The notes: generated from the sequence alone by a model not told the origin. A stretch of DNA of 64,000 nt from Carboxylicivirga sp. (GCA_025210475.1 JAOARW010000070.1:1-64000), one strand, 5' to 3'. Shown: positions 9,760-20,425, counted from the stretch's first letter. A program made the numbers and translations.

Positions 9760-9831
9760 AATAAAGTAAGCACTTTATTTAGATTTTAGATAAGTATAAT
9801 AATCTATTGTTAAATATTTAATCGCTTGAAG

Positions 9832-12612
9832 ATGAGTTGTAAAGTAATTATATGGCAGGTTGTATTTCTATGCTTAATAACTTATGTAAATGCCCAAATT
9901 GAACCTTATTTATCTTCTCCTACCAGTACTTCAATTTGGGTGAGCTGGCGAACCGATTCCAATACTGAAACAAAAGTTATTTACGGGAATTCAAGGAACA
10001 GCCTTAATGCATCTGTTAATGGAACCAACAAATATTTGGGAAGTAAATACTATTGGCATACGGTTAAGATTAGTGGCTTACAAGCAAATACTGCCTATTA
10101 TTATAAAGTGTTTTCAGGGCAACAGAGTGAAACCTATCGTTTTAAGACCCAACCGGACGAGGGAACTAATACGGGACATTATCGGTTTGCAATTATTGGT
10201 GATCATCAGGATAAAGATGGGGACAGGTACCAAAAACTAATTAATGCCTGTAGTGATAAAATACTTGAAAAATATGCCGATGTTGCTTCAAATAAAAATG
10301 TTGAGGACTATATAAGTCTTATAATTAATGATGGAGATCAGGTTAACACCGGTAATCTCGAGAATTATCAAAAACTACAGTTTGGTCAATCAATGCCATT
10401 AATGAGTAACATTCCATTTATGACAGTGCCCGGAAACCATGAATTACATCAGGATCCGTCTTTGACACGTTATGCCGATCATTATGTATACGATGACCTT
10501 TCGTATAAAGGAATTTTTGGAGGCCCGGGGGTAAAAGGTGAGCAATACTATACATTTCAAGTGGCAAATATTTTGTTTGTCATGTTAAATAGTAATTTAA
10601 GGGAGGATAGTGAGCAATATAGCTGGCTGAATACAGTGGTCGAGCATGCAGATTGCGATCCAAATATAGAGTGGGTTTTCGCAGTTAACCATCACTGTTT
10701 CTACAATGAACAATTACCTGGTGACGGAATATCCACCGTGCGGGATGGTTTTGCCTCCAGATTGATTAAAACAGACAAATATGCGATGCATATTACCGGT
10801 CATGCCCACTTATACGCAAGAGGGGCTATACGTAATCATCCCTGCCATGTAATTATTAACGGAGGCGCTTCCTGGGACCAACACTGGGGCGAAGCCGTTT
10901 CAATTGATTATCCGGATGTGCAAAAAACAATCGAAAGACAGATATTTCAATTGGTTGATATCGATTTGGACAAACGAGAAATGAAAGTAGAAACCTACTC
11001 CAATGGTACCAATCTTAGTCCCGGTTTTAGAGAAGATGTATTAATAGATGAGTTTTATATTAAGTTGGATGCACCGAAACCTAATACCCCAAAAATTATT
11101 AACTCTTTACCCGAGTCAATCAACTTACCATATACCTTTATGGGAAGTCCTTATTCAGGTCAGGAACCTTTTAACAGCGTCGAATATCAGGTGAGTGGGA
11201 GAAATAAAAACTTTGACAATCCTGAATTTACATATAAAACGGACTATGAAAATCTGTATTTAAGCAGTGGTTCTCCAAACTATACTCCAATTGATCAAAA
11301 TAAAGATAAAGATATTACACGTTTAACATTGCAATCTGAAGATGTCTATAAAGGTGAAAAATACATCCGTCTAAGGTATCGGGATCAATCACTTCATTGG
11401 TCTGATTGGTCTGAACCCATAAAATTTAAGGTTAAAAACGGAAAGGAATTGCCTTCCGAAACACCGGTTTTATGGTACGACTTACAAAAAGATGCCAAAG
11501 ACAAACTCGGTTCTGAATTAGATGGGACGCTTACCTCGGGCATTAGTTTTGTAATTGACGCTGAGAAGACGAATGATGTGGCAGCCTTCAATAATTCAGG
11601 AATGATTACGCTATCATCTGGTAGTACAAGTCAATTAGATTTACCCACAGAAGCCCTATCAGTAGCCTGTTGGGTTAAATTTAATTCAAATGATGATTGG
11701 GGCGGGATTATTGGTTTGTTTCAGGATAATGGCAATGACGAATATGGTTGGCTTTTAGGTACCAGAGGGGCAAAGGCCTCGTTTGCCCTGGCATCGGGTA
11801 GCGGTTTAAACTACCTTACTTCAGAAAGCTCATTCACCCCTGGAAAGTGGTACCATGTGACAGGCACATTTGATGGTAAAGAGCAAAAACTTTATGTAAA
11901 TGGAAATCTAAAAGCAAAAGTTTCAAACCCTGGAAAAATTAATTATCCGGCAAATGGATGGTTTCAGATAGGTTCATATAAAGACGATAATGAAGACTAT
12001 AGAATGAGTGGAAAGTTATGTGATGTCATTGTTTGGGAACGAGCGATAACACATGAAGAAGCTTTAAATCTTTACAATAATACCATGCCTCCAAGTGTCA
12101 ATTTTATAGCAGATAAAACAAAAATTGGAAGTGGTAGCCATGTTCAGTTTACAGATCTGTCTCTATTCGATCCTGTTAATTATTCCTGGGTTTTTGAAGG
12201 GGGTGCGCCTGCCAATAGTAATGAGCAAAATCCTTTGGTCAAATACGACACGGAAGGCTCCTATAATGTTAGTCTGAAAACAAGCAATGAGCATGGAGAA
12301 GGCACTTTATTAAGAGAGTGGTATATTAATGTTGGTAAGCTGGGAATTGATGATAAGGAAAGTGAAAGATTACTGAAGGTTCATCCTAATCCTGTTAGGG
12401 ATGTATTAAATGTAAAGGTGACAGATGTTGAATATATAAATGGTACATTAACGATTTATGATGTTCGAGGTAGTTTAGTTTACCAATGTCCAGTGCAATA
12501 TGTAAATGATTTCTTTGAAGTGAGTGTATCTGACTTGACTAGAGGGGTTTATTTGATTAGTTTAAGTAATGGTAGAAAAGAAGTCGCTGTCAGGAAACTC
12601 ATTAAAACCTAG
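9832..12612 (+). CDS. Secreted purple-acid-phosphatase-like metallophosphoesterase with LamG, PKD and T9SS tail
   Basis: This secreted multidomain enzyme should hydrolyse phosphate esters. I start it at the ATG at 9832; an in-frame TTG lies 6 bases earlier. A signal peptide ends near YVNAQ. A fibronectin-like domain as in purple acid phosphatases covers about residues 22-105. The metallophosphoesterase core (about 115-345) has GDHQD, NDGDQ, PGNHE, NHHCF and GHAHLYARG, the expected metal-ligand blocks. A linker, a LamG domain (about 565-745), a PKD-like domain (about 755-830, ending with DTEGSYNVSLK) and a type IX secretion tail with HPNPVRDVL and GVYLISL follow. The tail implies surface attachment or release by T9SS. 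The gene lies behind a terminator, so it probably has its own promoter. Confidence 0.9.
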   Translation: MSCKVIIWQVVFLCLITYVNAQIEPYLSSPTSTSIWVSWRTDSNTETKVIYGNSRNSLNASVNGTNKYLGSKYYWHTVKISGLQANTAYYYKVFSGQQSETYRFKTQPDEGTNTGHYRFAIIGDHQDKDGDRYQKLINACSDKILEKYADVASNKNVEDYISLIINDGDQVNTGNLENYQKLQFGQSMPLMSNIPFMTVPGNHELHQDPSLTRYADHYVYDDLSYKGIFGGPGVKGEQYYTFQVANILFVMLNSNLREDSEQYSWLNTVVEHADCDPNIEWVFAVNHHCFYNEQLPGDGISTVRDGFASRLIKTDKYAMHITGHAHLYARGAIRNHPCHVIINGGASWDQHWGEAVSIDYPDVQKTIERQIFQLVDIDLDKREMKVETYSNGTNLSPGFREDVLIDEFYIKLDAPKPNTPKIINSLPESINLPYTFMGSPYSGQEPFNSVEYQVSGRNKNFDNPEFTYKTDYENLYLSSGSPNYTPIDQNKDKDITRLTLQSEDVYKGEKYIRLRYRDQSLHWSDWSEPIKFKVKNGKELPSETPVLWYDLQKDAKDKLGSELDGTLTSGISFVIDAEKTNDVAAFNNSGMITLSSGSTSQLDLPTEALSVACWVKFNSNDDWGGIIGLFQDNGNDEYGWLLGTRGAKASFALASGSGLNYLTSESSFTPGKWYHVTGTFDGKEQKLYVNGNLKAKVSNPGKINYPANGWFQIGSYKDDNEDYRMSGKLCDVIVWERAITHEEALNLYNNTMPPSVNFIADKTKIGSGSHVQFTDLSLFDPVNYSWVFEGGAPANSNEQNPLVKYDTEGSYNVSLKTSNEHGEGTLLREWYINVGKLGIDDKESERLLKVHPNPVRDVLNVKVTDVEYINGTLTIYDVRGSLVYQCPVQYVNDFFEVSVSDLTRGVYLISLSNGRKEVAVRKLIKT

Positions 12613-12660
12613 TGACAAGTTAAAAGAGTGGGATGAAAGCAACCTTAAATATTTATTTCA

Positions 12661-13659
12661 ATGGATAGGAGAAATTTTGTTAAAAACATGTCATTGCTAG
12701 CAGGTGGAGTGGTTTTGTCCTATCCCGCACTGGCAAAATCAGGACGGTCAGGTTCTGTTAAATTTGGTATTTCAACCGATATTCATAACGATATTATCCA
12801 TGATGGCGAGCAGAGGTTAAAAAAATACTTGGTAGAGATGAAATCGAATAATGTTGATTTCATAATTGATTTAGGCGATTTCTGTCATCCGGTTGAGGAA
12901 AGTAAACAATTTGCCAAGATATGGAAAGCATCACCCCTTGAAAAATACAATGTCTTGGGTAATCATGATATGGATCTTGGTACCAAAAATGATTTTATGC
13001 GATTCGTTGGAATGGAGAAACGGTATTATTCGTTTGATAAAGGTGATTTTCATTTTATCGTGTTAGATCCCAATAACCTGAATACTGATGGAAGATATAT
13101 TCCATATGAACATGCGAATTTTTATAAGCCAACAGAACAGCGTGCTCATGTTGATCCGGAGCAGTTGGAATGGCTGACAGAAGATCTGGAACAAACAGAT
13201 AAGTTGTGTATTGTATTTTCACATCAGAGTTTTGAAAATGCGGGTGCTTGCCAGAATCAGGAGGAAGTACGTCAAATTTTTGAAAAGGCAAATTTAAAGT
13301 CAGGTCATCCTAAAGTAATCGCAGCTTTTAATGGGCATGACCATACCGATTATGCAAAAGAAATTAATGGTATTCATTATGTTCAGATAAACAGCATGTC
13401 GTACAAATGGGTGGGGAATAAGTATAAATATCCTGAACGCTTTTCAGATGATATAAATAAAAAACGCCCATATATTGACAAAACAATACCTTTTAAAGAT
13501 CCACTTTTTGCATGTGTAACAATCAGTAATGGAAAGATTGTTGTAGAAGGTGTGGAAAGCTCATTTATAGAACCGGGACCAGAGGACTTAGGTATGGATT
13601 TGTCTGAAAGACAGAATCCGTTTGTTGCAAAAATCTCAGATAGGAAATTAAAATATTAA
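12661..13659 (+). CDS. Metallophosphoesterase with Tat-type signal
   Basis: The 332-residue calcineurin-like phosphoesterase has a twin-arginine style N-terminus (MDRRNFVKNMSLLAGG), suggesting export in folded, metal-loaded form. The metal-binding blocks are STDIHND (a variant of DxH), DLGDFCH, LGNHDMD, FSHQSF and NGHDHTDY, all present in the right order over residues 35-225. The length is that of a single-domain enzyme. It follows the purple-acid-phosphatase-like gene by 48 bases and precedes the next phosphoesterase gene by 4 bases, so it is co-transcribed with the latter. The exact substrate (phosphomonoester, phosphodiester or nucleotide) cannot be read from sequence. Confidence 0.88.
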   Translation: MDRRNFVKNMSLLAGGVVLSYPALAKSGRSGSVKFGISTDIHNDIIHDGEQRLKKYLVEMKSNNVDFIIDLGDFCHPVEESKQFAKIWKASPLEKYNVLGNHDMDLGTKNDFMRFVGMEKRYYSFDKGDFHFIVLDPNNLNTDGRYIPYEHANFYKPTEQRAHVDPEQLEWLTEDLEQTDKLCIVFSHQSFENAGACQNQEEVRQIFEKANLKSGHPKVIAAFNGHDHTDYAKEINGIHYVQINSMSYKWVGNKYKYPERFSDDINKKRPYIDKTIPFKDPLFACVTISNGKIVVEGVESSFIEPGPEDLGMDLSERQNPFVAKISDRKLKY

Positions 13660-13663
13660 TAAG

Positions 13664-16141
13664 ATGAAGGTATTAATTGGGATATTATTTTTTGGGGCGA
13701 TTCTTATTTCGTGTAATGCACAGATTGAAGGACTGGTATTTAATGACCTGAATGGTAACGGAATTAAAGACAACAACGAAAAAGGAATTGTTAATATAAA
13801 AGTCTCTGATGGATATCATGTTTCAGTTACAAAAGAGGACGGTTCGTTTTCACTGCCGGGATGGGAAAAACAGCGGTTTGTAACCCTTTATCCATCAGCA
13901 ATACATAACTATTCGACCCGTTTTATCCGCATTGATAAAAAGCAGGAAGCGTATAATTTCCCGGTAACTTTGAAGCAAAAGAAAGATCAGGTAGAATTTG
14001 TGCAAATATCAGACACCGAAACCTTCGAACATCGCGACTGGCTTGATCAATTAAAAGAATATACCAAGGTTCATCAGCCCGATTTTATTGTACATACCGG
14101 AGACATTTGCTATCGGTCGGGAATGGATTGGCATTCGAAAAACCTAATGACCGAGCAAATGGGAATTCCCGTTTATTACTGCCTGGGCAATCACGACCTG
14201 ATTAAAGGTGATTAAGGCGAACAATTTTTCGAAGATTGTTTTGGTCCTGCCTGGTATGCATTTGAAGAAGGCAATACCTTATATGTGGTGACCCCGATGA
14301 TGGGTGGAGATTACAGGCCTGGTTTTAACAGGGAGGATATTGGTGGCTGGCTAAAGAATCTCTTAAATGTTTACGATAAAGAACAAGCCAAAATTTTCTT
14401 TAACCACGATTTACTGACCAATGGCGATGAGTTTGCTTTCCGTATTAATGACAATGAGAAAATAAATTTCAATGATTATAATTTGAAAGCCTGGCTTTAT
14501 GGACATTTGCACGTAAATATGGCAAAAAAACATGGCGATTCTGAAATTATGTCCTATGGTACATCAACCCTTGTAAAAGGAGGGATAGATCATTCGCCAT
14601 CAGGTTTTAGAGTGGTTCATGTCGATGAAAATGGCGAAACGGGTTCTGAATTTCGCTGGACTTATCTTGACCGGGAAATTGAGATTGCATCACCCAATAA
14701 AAATAAGGTGAAGATTAACGAAAATGGCGAGGTGGAAATTTCAGTGAATACCTATCATTCCGGCGCTGAAATTGATAGTGTGAAATTTGCTGTATGGGGA
14801 AAAGAAGGTTTTAACTGGAACTCATCTATGGAGTTTGAACGGTGGCAGCATATGACAAAAAGCTCTGACTGGAACTGGCGTTCAAAGTTTACCCCTGAGG
14901 AAGAAGGAAAGCACGAGCTGGTAGTGGATGCTTATTTGAAAAGTGGCGAAATACTTCATAATAAAACAATATTTTTTGCCGGCAACCAAGATAACCTTAA
15001 AGTTGAAGGAGAATGGTGGAATATGGGCGGCAATAAAGAGCATAATGCGGTGGTAGAATTTAATCATGAATTGCCGTATATATTGAAGTGGACAGCCAAT
15101 ATCGGAAGTAATATTTTTATGAGCTCTCCGGTTGTTTACGGCAATTATGTAATGACTTCTGGTTTTGATGATGGTAATGCAGATAATTGTTTTATCGTTT
15201 GTTTTGATGCTTCCAGCGGGAAAGAAGTGTGGCGAATAAAAACAATCAATGGGGTTAAAAACCAGATGGTTATCGCTAAGGGGCTTTTGATAGCAACTGA
15301 TATGCAAGGTTTAACCTATGCGATTGATATAAAATCTGGAAATCTTAATTGGAAAAAGGATCTTGGACATAATCGACAGCCTGCTTTTGTGAGCGGTATC
15401 GTTACTGATGGTGAAGCAGTTTTTACAGGCTACGGACATTCTCTTTCAGCTCTTGATGCAGAAACTGGCGATTTAATATGGAATAGTAAAAGCTGGCATG
15501 GAGGATCAGGTGCTACACCAACTATGACGTTGACTAAAGATGTTCTTGTTGTATCAAGCCATTGGGATGCTATATACGGGCACAATCCGGATAACGGGGA
15601 ATTGTTATGGACGGTTCGGAATGGCAGTCTCCGGTTTAGGGATGGCGTTCTTGCCGCTAAAGACGGTGCCTTATGGGTGGCAGAACGTTTTAATTCCGAA
15701 GAAGGGAAATTTTACCAGTTAAATTCCTTATCGGGAGAGATAGAAAACAGTTTTCCTACCAACATGCAAAATACGGGAACTTCTGCTCCAATTATTTTAG
15801 ATTCTATGTTTATAGTGGCTGGCTCTCATCCTGGTATTGTGGCTTTCGACAGGCAAACCAAAGAGGAAATCTGGCAATTTGAGGTAGGGCCGGCAATGCT
15901 TTATACGCCTTCTTATTTCGCCGACCGCCAACAGAGTATTGAATCAACTCCCGTTCTAATTGGAGATAAGCTTGTTTTTGGAGCAATGGATGGTTGTATT
16001 TATGTTCTTGATGTTAACACGGGGCGCTTGCTTTGGAAAACAAGACTTGGTGCACCAATATTAACTTCAGTTGCCGTTATTGAGAATGGGTTCTTTATTT
16101 GTGATTTTGCAGGAAACATCTATTACTTTAAATGTGATTAA
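13664..16141 (+). pseudogene. Metallophosphoesterase with PQQ-type propeller, interrupted by one in-frame TAA
   Basis: One reading frame runs from the ATG at 13664 to the stop at 16141 except for a single TAA at 14213-14215. Before it lie a lipoprotein-like signal (ILISCNAQ), an SdrD/CarboxypepD-like domain (GLVFNDLNGNGIKDNNEKG) and the first half of a calcineurin-like phosphoesterase (HTGDICYR, LGNHDL). Directly after the stop the same frame continues with GEQFFEDCFGPAWYAFEEGN, then the remaining metal motifs (NHD, GHLHVN), a beta-sandwich stretch and a C-terminal PQQ-like beta-propeller with repeats such as GKEVWRIKT, NLNWKKD, GDLIWN and GRLLWKT. Homologues commonly have Tyr at the stop position, so a TAT/TAC to TAA change is likely. 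It is probably inactive unless the stop is read through. A GTG at 14285 could restart translation but would miss essential metal ligands. Confidence 0.85.
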
Positions 16142-16202
16142 TATGTTTTGATTAAGCGATTTTGAACAACTTCAATAATACCTAATCCATAAACCTATAA
16201 CT

Positions 16203-16864
16203 ATGCGTCGATATTTAATTACTTTTCTACTCGTGTTAAGTGTCATATTACAGGGGGCATTTGCTCAAACTACTAATCGTGATGTAGAACCTATTGTCTC
16301 CATTACGATGGAACAGGCTCAGGAATCAAGTCCTTACTATTTACTTCATGGGCAGGAATCAATTATAAAAGGAATTCATGGGCAGGCAAAGTATTTTTTT
16401 AATAGAGAAGGCGAAAACAACTATATCCGCCTTAATAACAGCCGGCAACTTAATACCCTTTGGGAAAACCAGACACAAGGAGATAAAAGAGATATTGGAA
16501 ATATTGGAGCCTCAAATAAATGAATCCAATAAAATACCATTTTTAATTGGGGAGATTTCAATAGTCTAACGCACCTCGATTGGACGGAGGAAACTAAAAA
16601 CTGGCCAAAAATCAGGTGGTTCAATGGCCCGATAGCCACGAAATGTCAAAAAGCGGTTTTGCAGACTCGTTTAGGGAAATAAACCCGGAATTCAGCGATT
16701 CATCGGCTACTATTCCCGCAGAGCGGATGACCTATCGTATTGACTATATTTATTATAAAGGCAAAGTGCTTAACGCAAATAATTCGAATATACACTTCAG
16801 GTACAAGGGAATATGGCCAAGCGACCACCAAGCGGTAACAATAACGATTTTAATTAATAATTAG
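16203..16864 (+). pseudogene. Decayed LamG/EEP-family phosphatase gene with internal deletion
   Basis: The 5' part encodes a signal peptide (VILQGAFAQ) and the first part of a LamG-like domain (GIHGQAKYFFNREGENNYI). It then jumps straight into the C-terminal half of an endonuclease/exonuclease/phosphatase domain. There the fragments HKEIKEILEILEPQINE, GDFNSLTHLDWTEETK, SGFADSFREINPEF, MTYRIDYIYYKG and WPSDHQAV are found in at least three different frames. These match, block by block, the intact LamG-EEP gene at 20426-22018 (SGDFNCNSHLDWTEATK, AGFIDSFREIHPN, NRIDYIFYQG). The middle of the protein, roughly 250-300 residues, is missing. Several frameshifts plus the deletion make it a certain pseudogene, most likely a former paralogue of the downstream gene. 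Confidence 0.85.
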
Positions 16865-16897
16865 GACTGAATGTCTCTGACTAAATAATCATTAACT

Positions 16898-17806
16898 ATG
16901 GATTTAAATAGGAGAAAATTAATTGCTGTATCACTCTTCGTATTGAGTTTTAATTTCATCAATGCACAAACAGAATTTGGGAATGTTGTAACTGCCGAAC
17001 AAAAAATATTTATATCAGCATTGTCGGGTAATTCAGAGGCCTTCCCAAATGTTATACTGAAAGATAGGTACACCGAAGAGAACAGAACAAATGCCGTAAA
17101 ATATATTGAGAACTCACTTACCCGGGCAGGTTTTAAAGTTAAAAAGCAATTTTATTCCGAAGCTGTGTATAACAACAAGATTATGGAGGGATGCAATGTT
17201 TATACAATGATTCCGGCAACCCGTAAAACAGATGAATATATAATTATTGGTGCTCATTTTGATAGCGGAGAGAAGGATTGCCCCGGTGCAATTGATAATG
17301 CAACTGGCTGTGCCTTGATATACAGTGTTGCCAAGTTAGTAAAGGGGGTAAAGAACCGGCAAAAGAACGTATTGGTTGTTTTCTTTGATCAGGAAGAGGT
17401 CGGGAGAATAGGTAGTAAAGCATTTGCAAAAATGTTAGAGGAGAAAAAGTATAACGTACATTCAATTCACTGTGCAGACCAATTAGGCTGGGATGAGGAT
17501 AGTGATAAGTTTATGGAAATAGAAAAACCGTCGGAAGAACTTAAAGAGCTATATTATAAGCACGCTAAAGCATTAGAAATACCTATTAATACAACAAAGG
17601 TTATTTCTGACCACGAATCTTTCAGGGAACAGGGCTATAAACAAGTTGTAGGGCTTACTGAGAAATTTTTTGGAGAAAAATGGCAAAACCGAGATACCAC
17701 ACCGCATTACCATAAACCTACAGATACCTTCGAAACTGTAAATTTTGAATATCTAGCTTCAGGGACACAGCTGATATACAACATCATTGCTAATTTAATA
17801 AACTAG
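16898..17806 (+). CDS. Secreted M28-family zinc peptidase
   Basis: The 302-residue protein starts with a signal peptide ending near FINAQT. The M28 core carries the ligand blocks AHFDSG (His), GAIDNATG (bridging Asp), FFDQEEVG (the catalytic Glu-Glu pair), ADQLGWD (Asp) and TTPHYHKPTDT (His), in family order. M28 enzymes are aminopeptidases or carboxypeptidases, and relatives include glutaminyl cyclases and enzymes acting on N-acylated amino compounds. The gene sits between a decayed and an intact EEP gene in a phosphatase/sulfatase locus, which suggests it trims a peptide, amide or N-acyl part of the same substrate; that role is inference. It starts 33 bases after the preceding pseudogene. 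Confidence 0.88.
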   Translation: MDLNRRKLIAVSLFVLSFNFINAQTEFGNVVTAEQKIFISALSGNSEAFPNVILKDRYTEENRTNAVKYIENSLTRAGFKVKKQFYSEAVYNNKIMEGCNVYTMIPATRKTDEYIIIGAHFDSGEKDCPGAIDNATGCALIYSVAKLVKGVKNRQKNVLVVFFDQEEVGRIGSKAFAKMLEEKKYNVHSIHCADQLGWDEDSDKFMEIEKPSEELKELYYKHAKALEIPINTTKVISDHESFREQGYKQVVGLTEKFFGEKWQNRDTTPHYHKPTDTFETVNFEYLASGTQLIYNIIANLIN

Positions 17807-17971
17807 CTAGCTAAGCCGTAACATTCTTCAAATAAACCAATTGATATAAATAGATAAAAAATAACCAGAAACAAATCAGTTAAAAAGCCATCACGGAAGG
17901 AAATAATAATCAATTCACTGGTAAATAATATAGGATAAAAAATTCTATCGTTTAAGTATAAATATTTTGAT

Positions 17972-18787
17972 ATGATGCACATACTCTCTTTCTTCACGTT
18001 AAAAAAACTTCTAAAAGTTATATTTATTTTCAGCTTTTTCACTTTAAGCATTGGAAAACTCAGTGGTCAGCAACTCAAAGTAATTGCTTACAATGTTGAG
18101 TTTGGCAAAAGCACCACCATTGAAGAAATGGCGGAACTCTTAAGTGAATATAAACCGGATATTATTTGCTTTAACGAGGTTCCCGCCCAAGGATGGTCTA
18201 AAGAAGTAGGAGAACTAATTAATCTTCCCTATGTTTTTGAAGGAGAAATTGCATCTGCAAACCATGAGGAGGGCTTTAAAGATAAAACAGGCCGGTATTA
18301 TGGGAAATACAAATCTATTGTAAGCAAATATCCCCTGGAAAATACAACGGAAATTGAGCTTGATGGAATTGCTTGGTCGCCGGCATCGGCAGTAGTTGCT
18401 GATGTAGTTGTAAAAAATAAGCGCATAAAAGTTATTAGTTTGCATATCCCTACCGGGGAATCAAATCCAAAAACCAGTAAAGCACACGACCTGGCTAAGA
18501 AAATAAAAATGCGTTTTCCTGCATTTGAAAAAATAATATTGGCAGGAGATTTTAATGACCTGAACAATGCTGAACCATTATCGGCTTTTTATAATGATGG
18601 ATTTAAAGATTCTTGGAGGGCAGCAAAAGTAAATCTTTCTTATAAATCAACTTACCCTGCCAATAAGCCTAACCCGGCTTACGTTATTGACCACTTTATT
18701 TTTAAAGGATTAGAAGCAAAAAAAGCAGGGATTATTGAGTCAGAGTTATCAGATCATAAACCAATTTGGGCGATATTTAAGTTGTAA
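17972..18787 (+). CDS. Secreted endonuclease/exonuclease/phosphatase (EEP) family protein
   Basis: This 271-residue EEP-fold hydrolase has a signal sequence at residues 1-33. The core blocks are AYNVEFG (Asn), CFNEVP (the metal-binding Glu), HIPTGES, AGDFNDLN (Asp and Asn) and SDHKPIWA (the catalytic Asp-His). The fold covers Mg-dependent phosphodiesterases and phosphatases such as neutral sphingomyelinases, inositol phosphatases and nucleases. Secretion and the neighbouring sulfatase and glycosidase favour a role on an external phosphoester rather than DNA, but a secreted nuclease is possible. The 165 bases before it hold no clear promoter; it may be transcribed from upstream. Confidence 0.85.
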   Translation: MMHILSFFTLKKLLKVIFIFSFFTLSIGKLSGQQLKVIAYNVEFGKSTTIEEMAELLSEYKPDIICFNEVPAQGWSKEVGELINLPYVFEGEIASANHEEGFKDKTGRYYGKYKSIVSKYPLENTTEIELDGIAWSPASAVVADVVVKNKRIKVISLHIPTGESNPKTSKAHDLAKKIKMRFPAFEKIILAGDFNDLNNAEPLSAFYNDGFKDSWRAAKVNLSYKSTYPANKPNPAYVIDHFIFKGLEAKKAGIIESELSDHKPIWAIFKL

Positions 18788-18852
18788 AAGACTATTGAAA
18801 AACTAATTTTGTCAGTACTTTAAATACTCTCAAAATTATTAAGATATAATTA

Positions 18853-20418
18853 ATGAATAGACTAAGAAATAGAACGGTTTCCCTATTGGGAATTTGTACA
18901 TTTTTGTTTTTATCAAATTGCTGCTATGCAGAGACTAAGAGCAAGGAAGTTAATCGCCCAAATATCATCTATATCCTTGCTGATGACTTGGGTTATGGCG
19001 ATTTGGGCTGTTACGGGCAAACTAAAATAGAAACTCCGCATATTGACCAATTGGCCAAAGAGGGGATGACCTTTACTCAGCATTACAGTGGTGCTCCGGT
19101 GTGTGCTCCATCTCGCTGTGTACTGTTAACCGGGAAACATACCGGGCATGCTCAAATTCGGGGTAACGATGAATGGATCGAACGGGGTGATGTTTGGAGC
19201 TATTTTGCTCAGGTAAATGATTCAACTCTCGAAGGGCAACGTCCTTTGAAAGAAGGTACAGAAACAATGGCCAGCATTCTGAAGCAAGCGGGTTATTCAA
19301 CGGGAATAGTAGGCAAGTGGGGGCTTGGTGCGCCTCATACCCATTCTACGCCATTGCAAATGGGCTTCGACTTTTTTGTGGGCTATAACTGTCAGCGCCA
19401 GGCACATACTTATTACCCGGTGCATTTATACAAAAATGATAAACGTTTGTATTTAGGAAACGATACCATTGCTCCCACAAAAAAACTGGCAAAAGGAGCT
19501 GACCCATACGACAATGCTAACTACGCAGATTTTAACCTGCAATCGTATTCAGCCGATATCATGTTTGAAGAGTTGCAGCAATTTGTAATTGATAATAATC
19601 CTTCAAAAACAGGAAAGCCTTTTTTTATGTATTGGGCAACGCCGGTTCCACATGTTCCTTTGCAGGCTCCTCAGCGCTGGGTGAATTATTATCAGGCTAA
19701 ATTTGGCGATGAAGAACCTTACCTTGGGCAGCAGAGTTATTTCCCACAGCGTTATCCACGTGCGGCTTATGCGGCAATGGTTTCGTATATGGATGAACAG
19801 GTGGGGATGCTTGTAAAACAGTTAAAAGCAATGGGCTTGTACGAAAATACCCTGATTGTTTTCACTTCTGATAATGGCCCGACCTTCAACGGAGGTTCAG
19901 ATTCTCCCTGGTTTGATAGTGCAGGTCCTTTTAAAAGTGAATACGGTTGGGGGAAATGCTTTGTACATGAAGGAGGCATACGTGTTCCAATGATTGCTTC
20001 ATGGCCGTGGAAAATTAAAGCTGGGACACAAACAGATCATATTTCAGCATTTTGGGATGTGCTACCAACTGTTTGTGAAATAGCCGATACTCGTTTGCCT
20101 GGTAATGTTGATGGTATCAGTTTCTTACCAACACTATTAGGTGAAAAAAAGCAGAGGCAGCATAAGTATTTGTATTGGGAATTTCCTGAATTGGGAGGTG
20201 AGCAAGCTGTTCGTATGGACAATTGGAAAGCAATACGCAAGGACATTAAGAAAGGTAACTTGGATATTGAACTTTACAATCTTAAGACAGATATACAGGA
20301 ACTTAATAATGTTGCGGATAAACATCCGGAAGTTGTAAAGGAAATAGAAGCGATAATGAAAAATGAACATATTCGTTCCGGCAATAAACACTTTCAATTA
20401 AAAGAATTAGGAGATTAA
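18853..20418 (+). CDS. Sulfatase (S1 family, Cys-type formylglycine motif)
   Basis: At 521 residues this is a normal arylsulfatase-type length, with a signal peptide ending near CCYAE. Residue Cys84 lies in CAPSR followed by LLTGKHTGH, the signature in which the Cys is oxidised to formylglycine. The metal-binding ADDLGYGDLG at about residues 42-51 and FTSDNGPTFNGG further on complete the active site, and the C-terminal domain has the usual WKAIRKD and ELYNLKTD segments. The enzyme removes sulfate esters from carbohydrates or lipids in the periplasm or at the surface. A formylglycine-generating enzyme is not encoded in this window and must be supplied from elsewhere. The next gene starts 7 bases after its stop, so the two are co-transcribed. 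Confidence 0.93.
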   Translation: MNRLRNRTVSLLGICTFLFLSNCCYAETKSKEVNRPNIIYILADDLGYGDLGCYGQTKIETPHIDQLAKEGMTFTQHYSGAPVCAPSRCVLLTGKHTGHAQIRGNDEWIERGDVWSYFAQVNDSTLEGQRPLKEGTETMASILKQAGYSTGIVGKWGLGAPHTHSTPLQMGFDFFVGYNCQRQAHTYYPVHLYKNDKRLYLGNDTIAPTKKLAKGADPYDNANYADFNLQSYSADIMFEELQQFVIDNNPSKTGKPFFMYWATPVPHVPLQAPQRWVNYYQAKFGDEEPYLGQQSYFPQRYPRAAYAAMVSYMDEQVGMLVKQLKAMGLYENTLIVFTSDNGPTFNGGSDSPWFDSAGPFKSEYGWGKCFVHEGGIRVPMIASWPWKIKAGTQTDHISAFWDVLPTVCEIADTRLPGNVDGISFLPTLLGEKKQRQHKYLYWEFPELGGEQAVRMDNWKAIRKDIKKGNLDIELYNLKTDIQELNNVADKHPEVVKEIEAIMKNEHIRSGNKHFQLKELGD

Positions 20419-20425
20419 AACTTTT

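Noticed and set aside
9826-9831. TTG start for the purple-acid-phosphatase-like gene
   Set aside because: The ATG six bases later gives a normal signal peptide, so it was preferred.
17803-18051. Minus-strand hydrophobic frame between the M28 and EEP genes
   Set aside because: It overlaps the signal-peptide region of the plus-strand EEP gene; hydrophobicity arises from AT-rich sequence.
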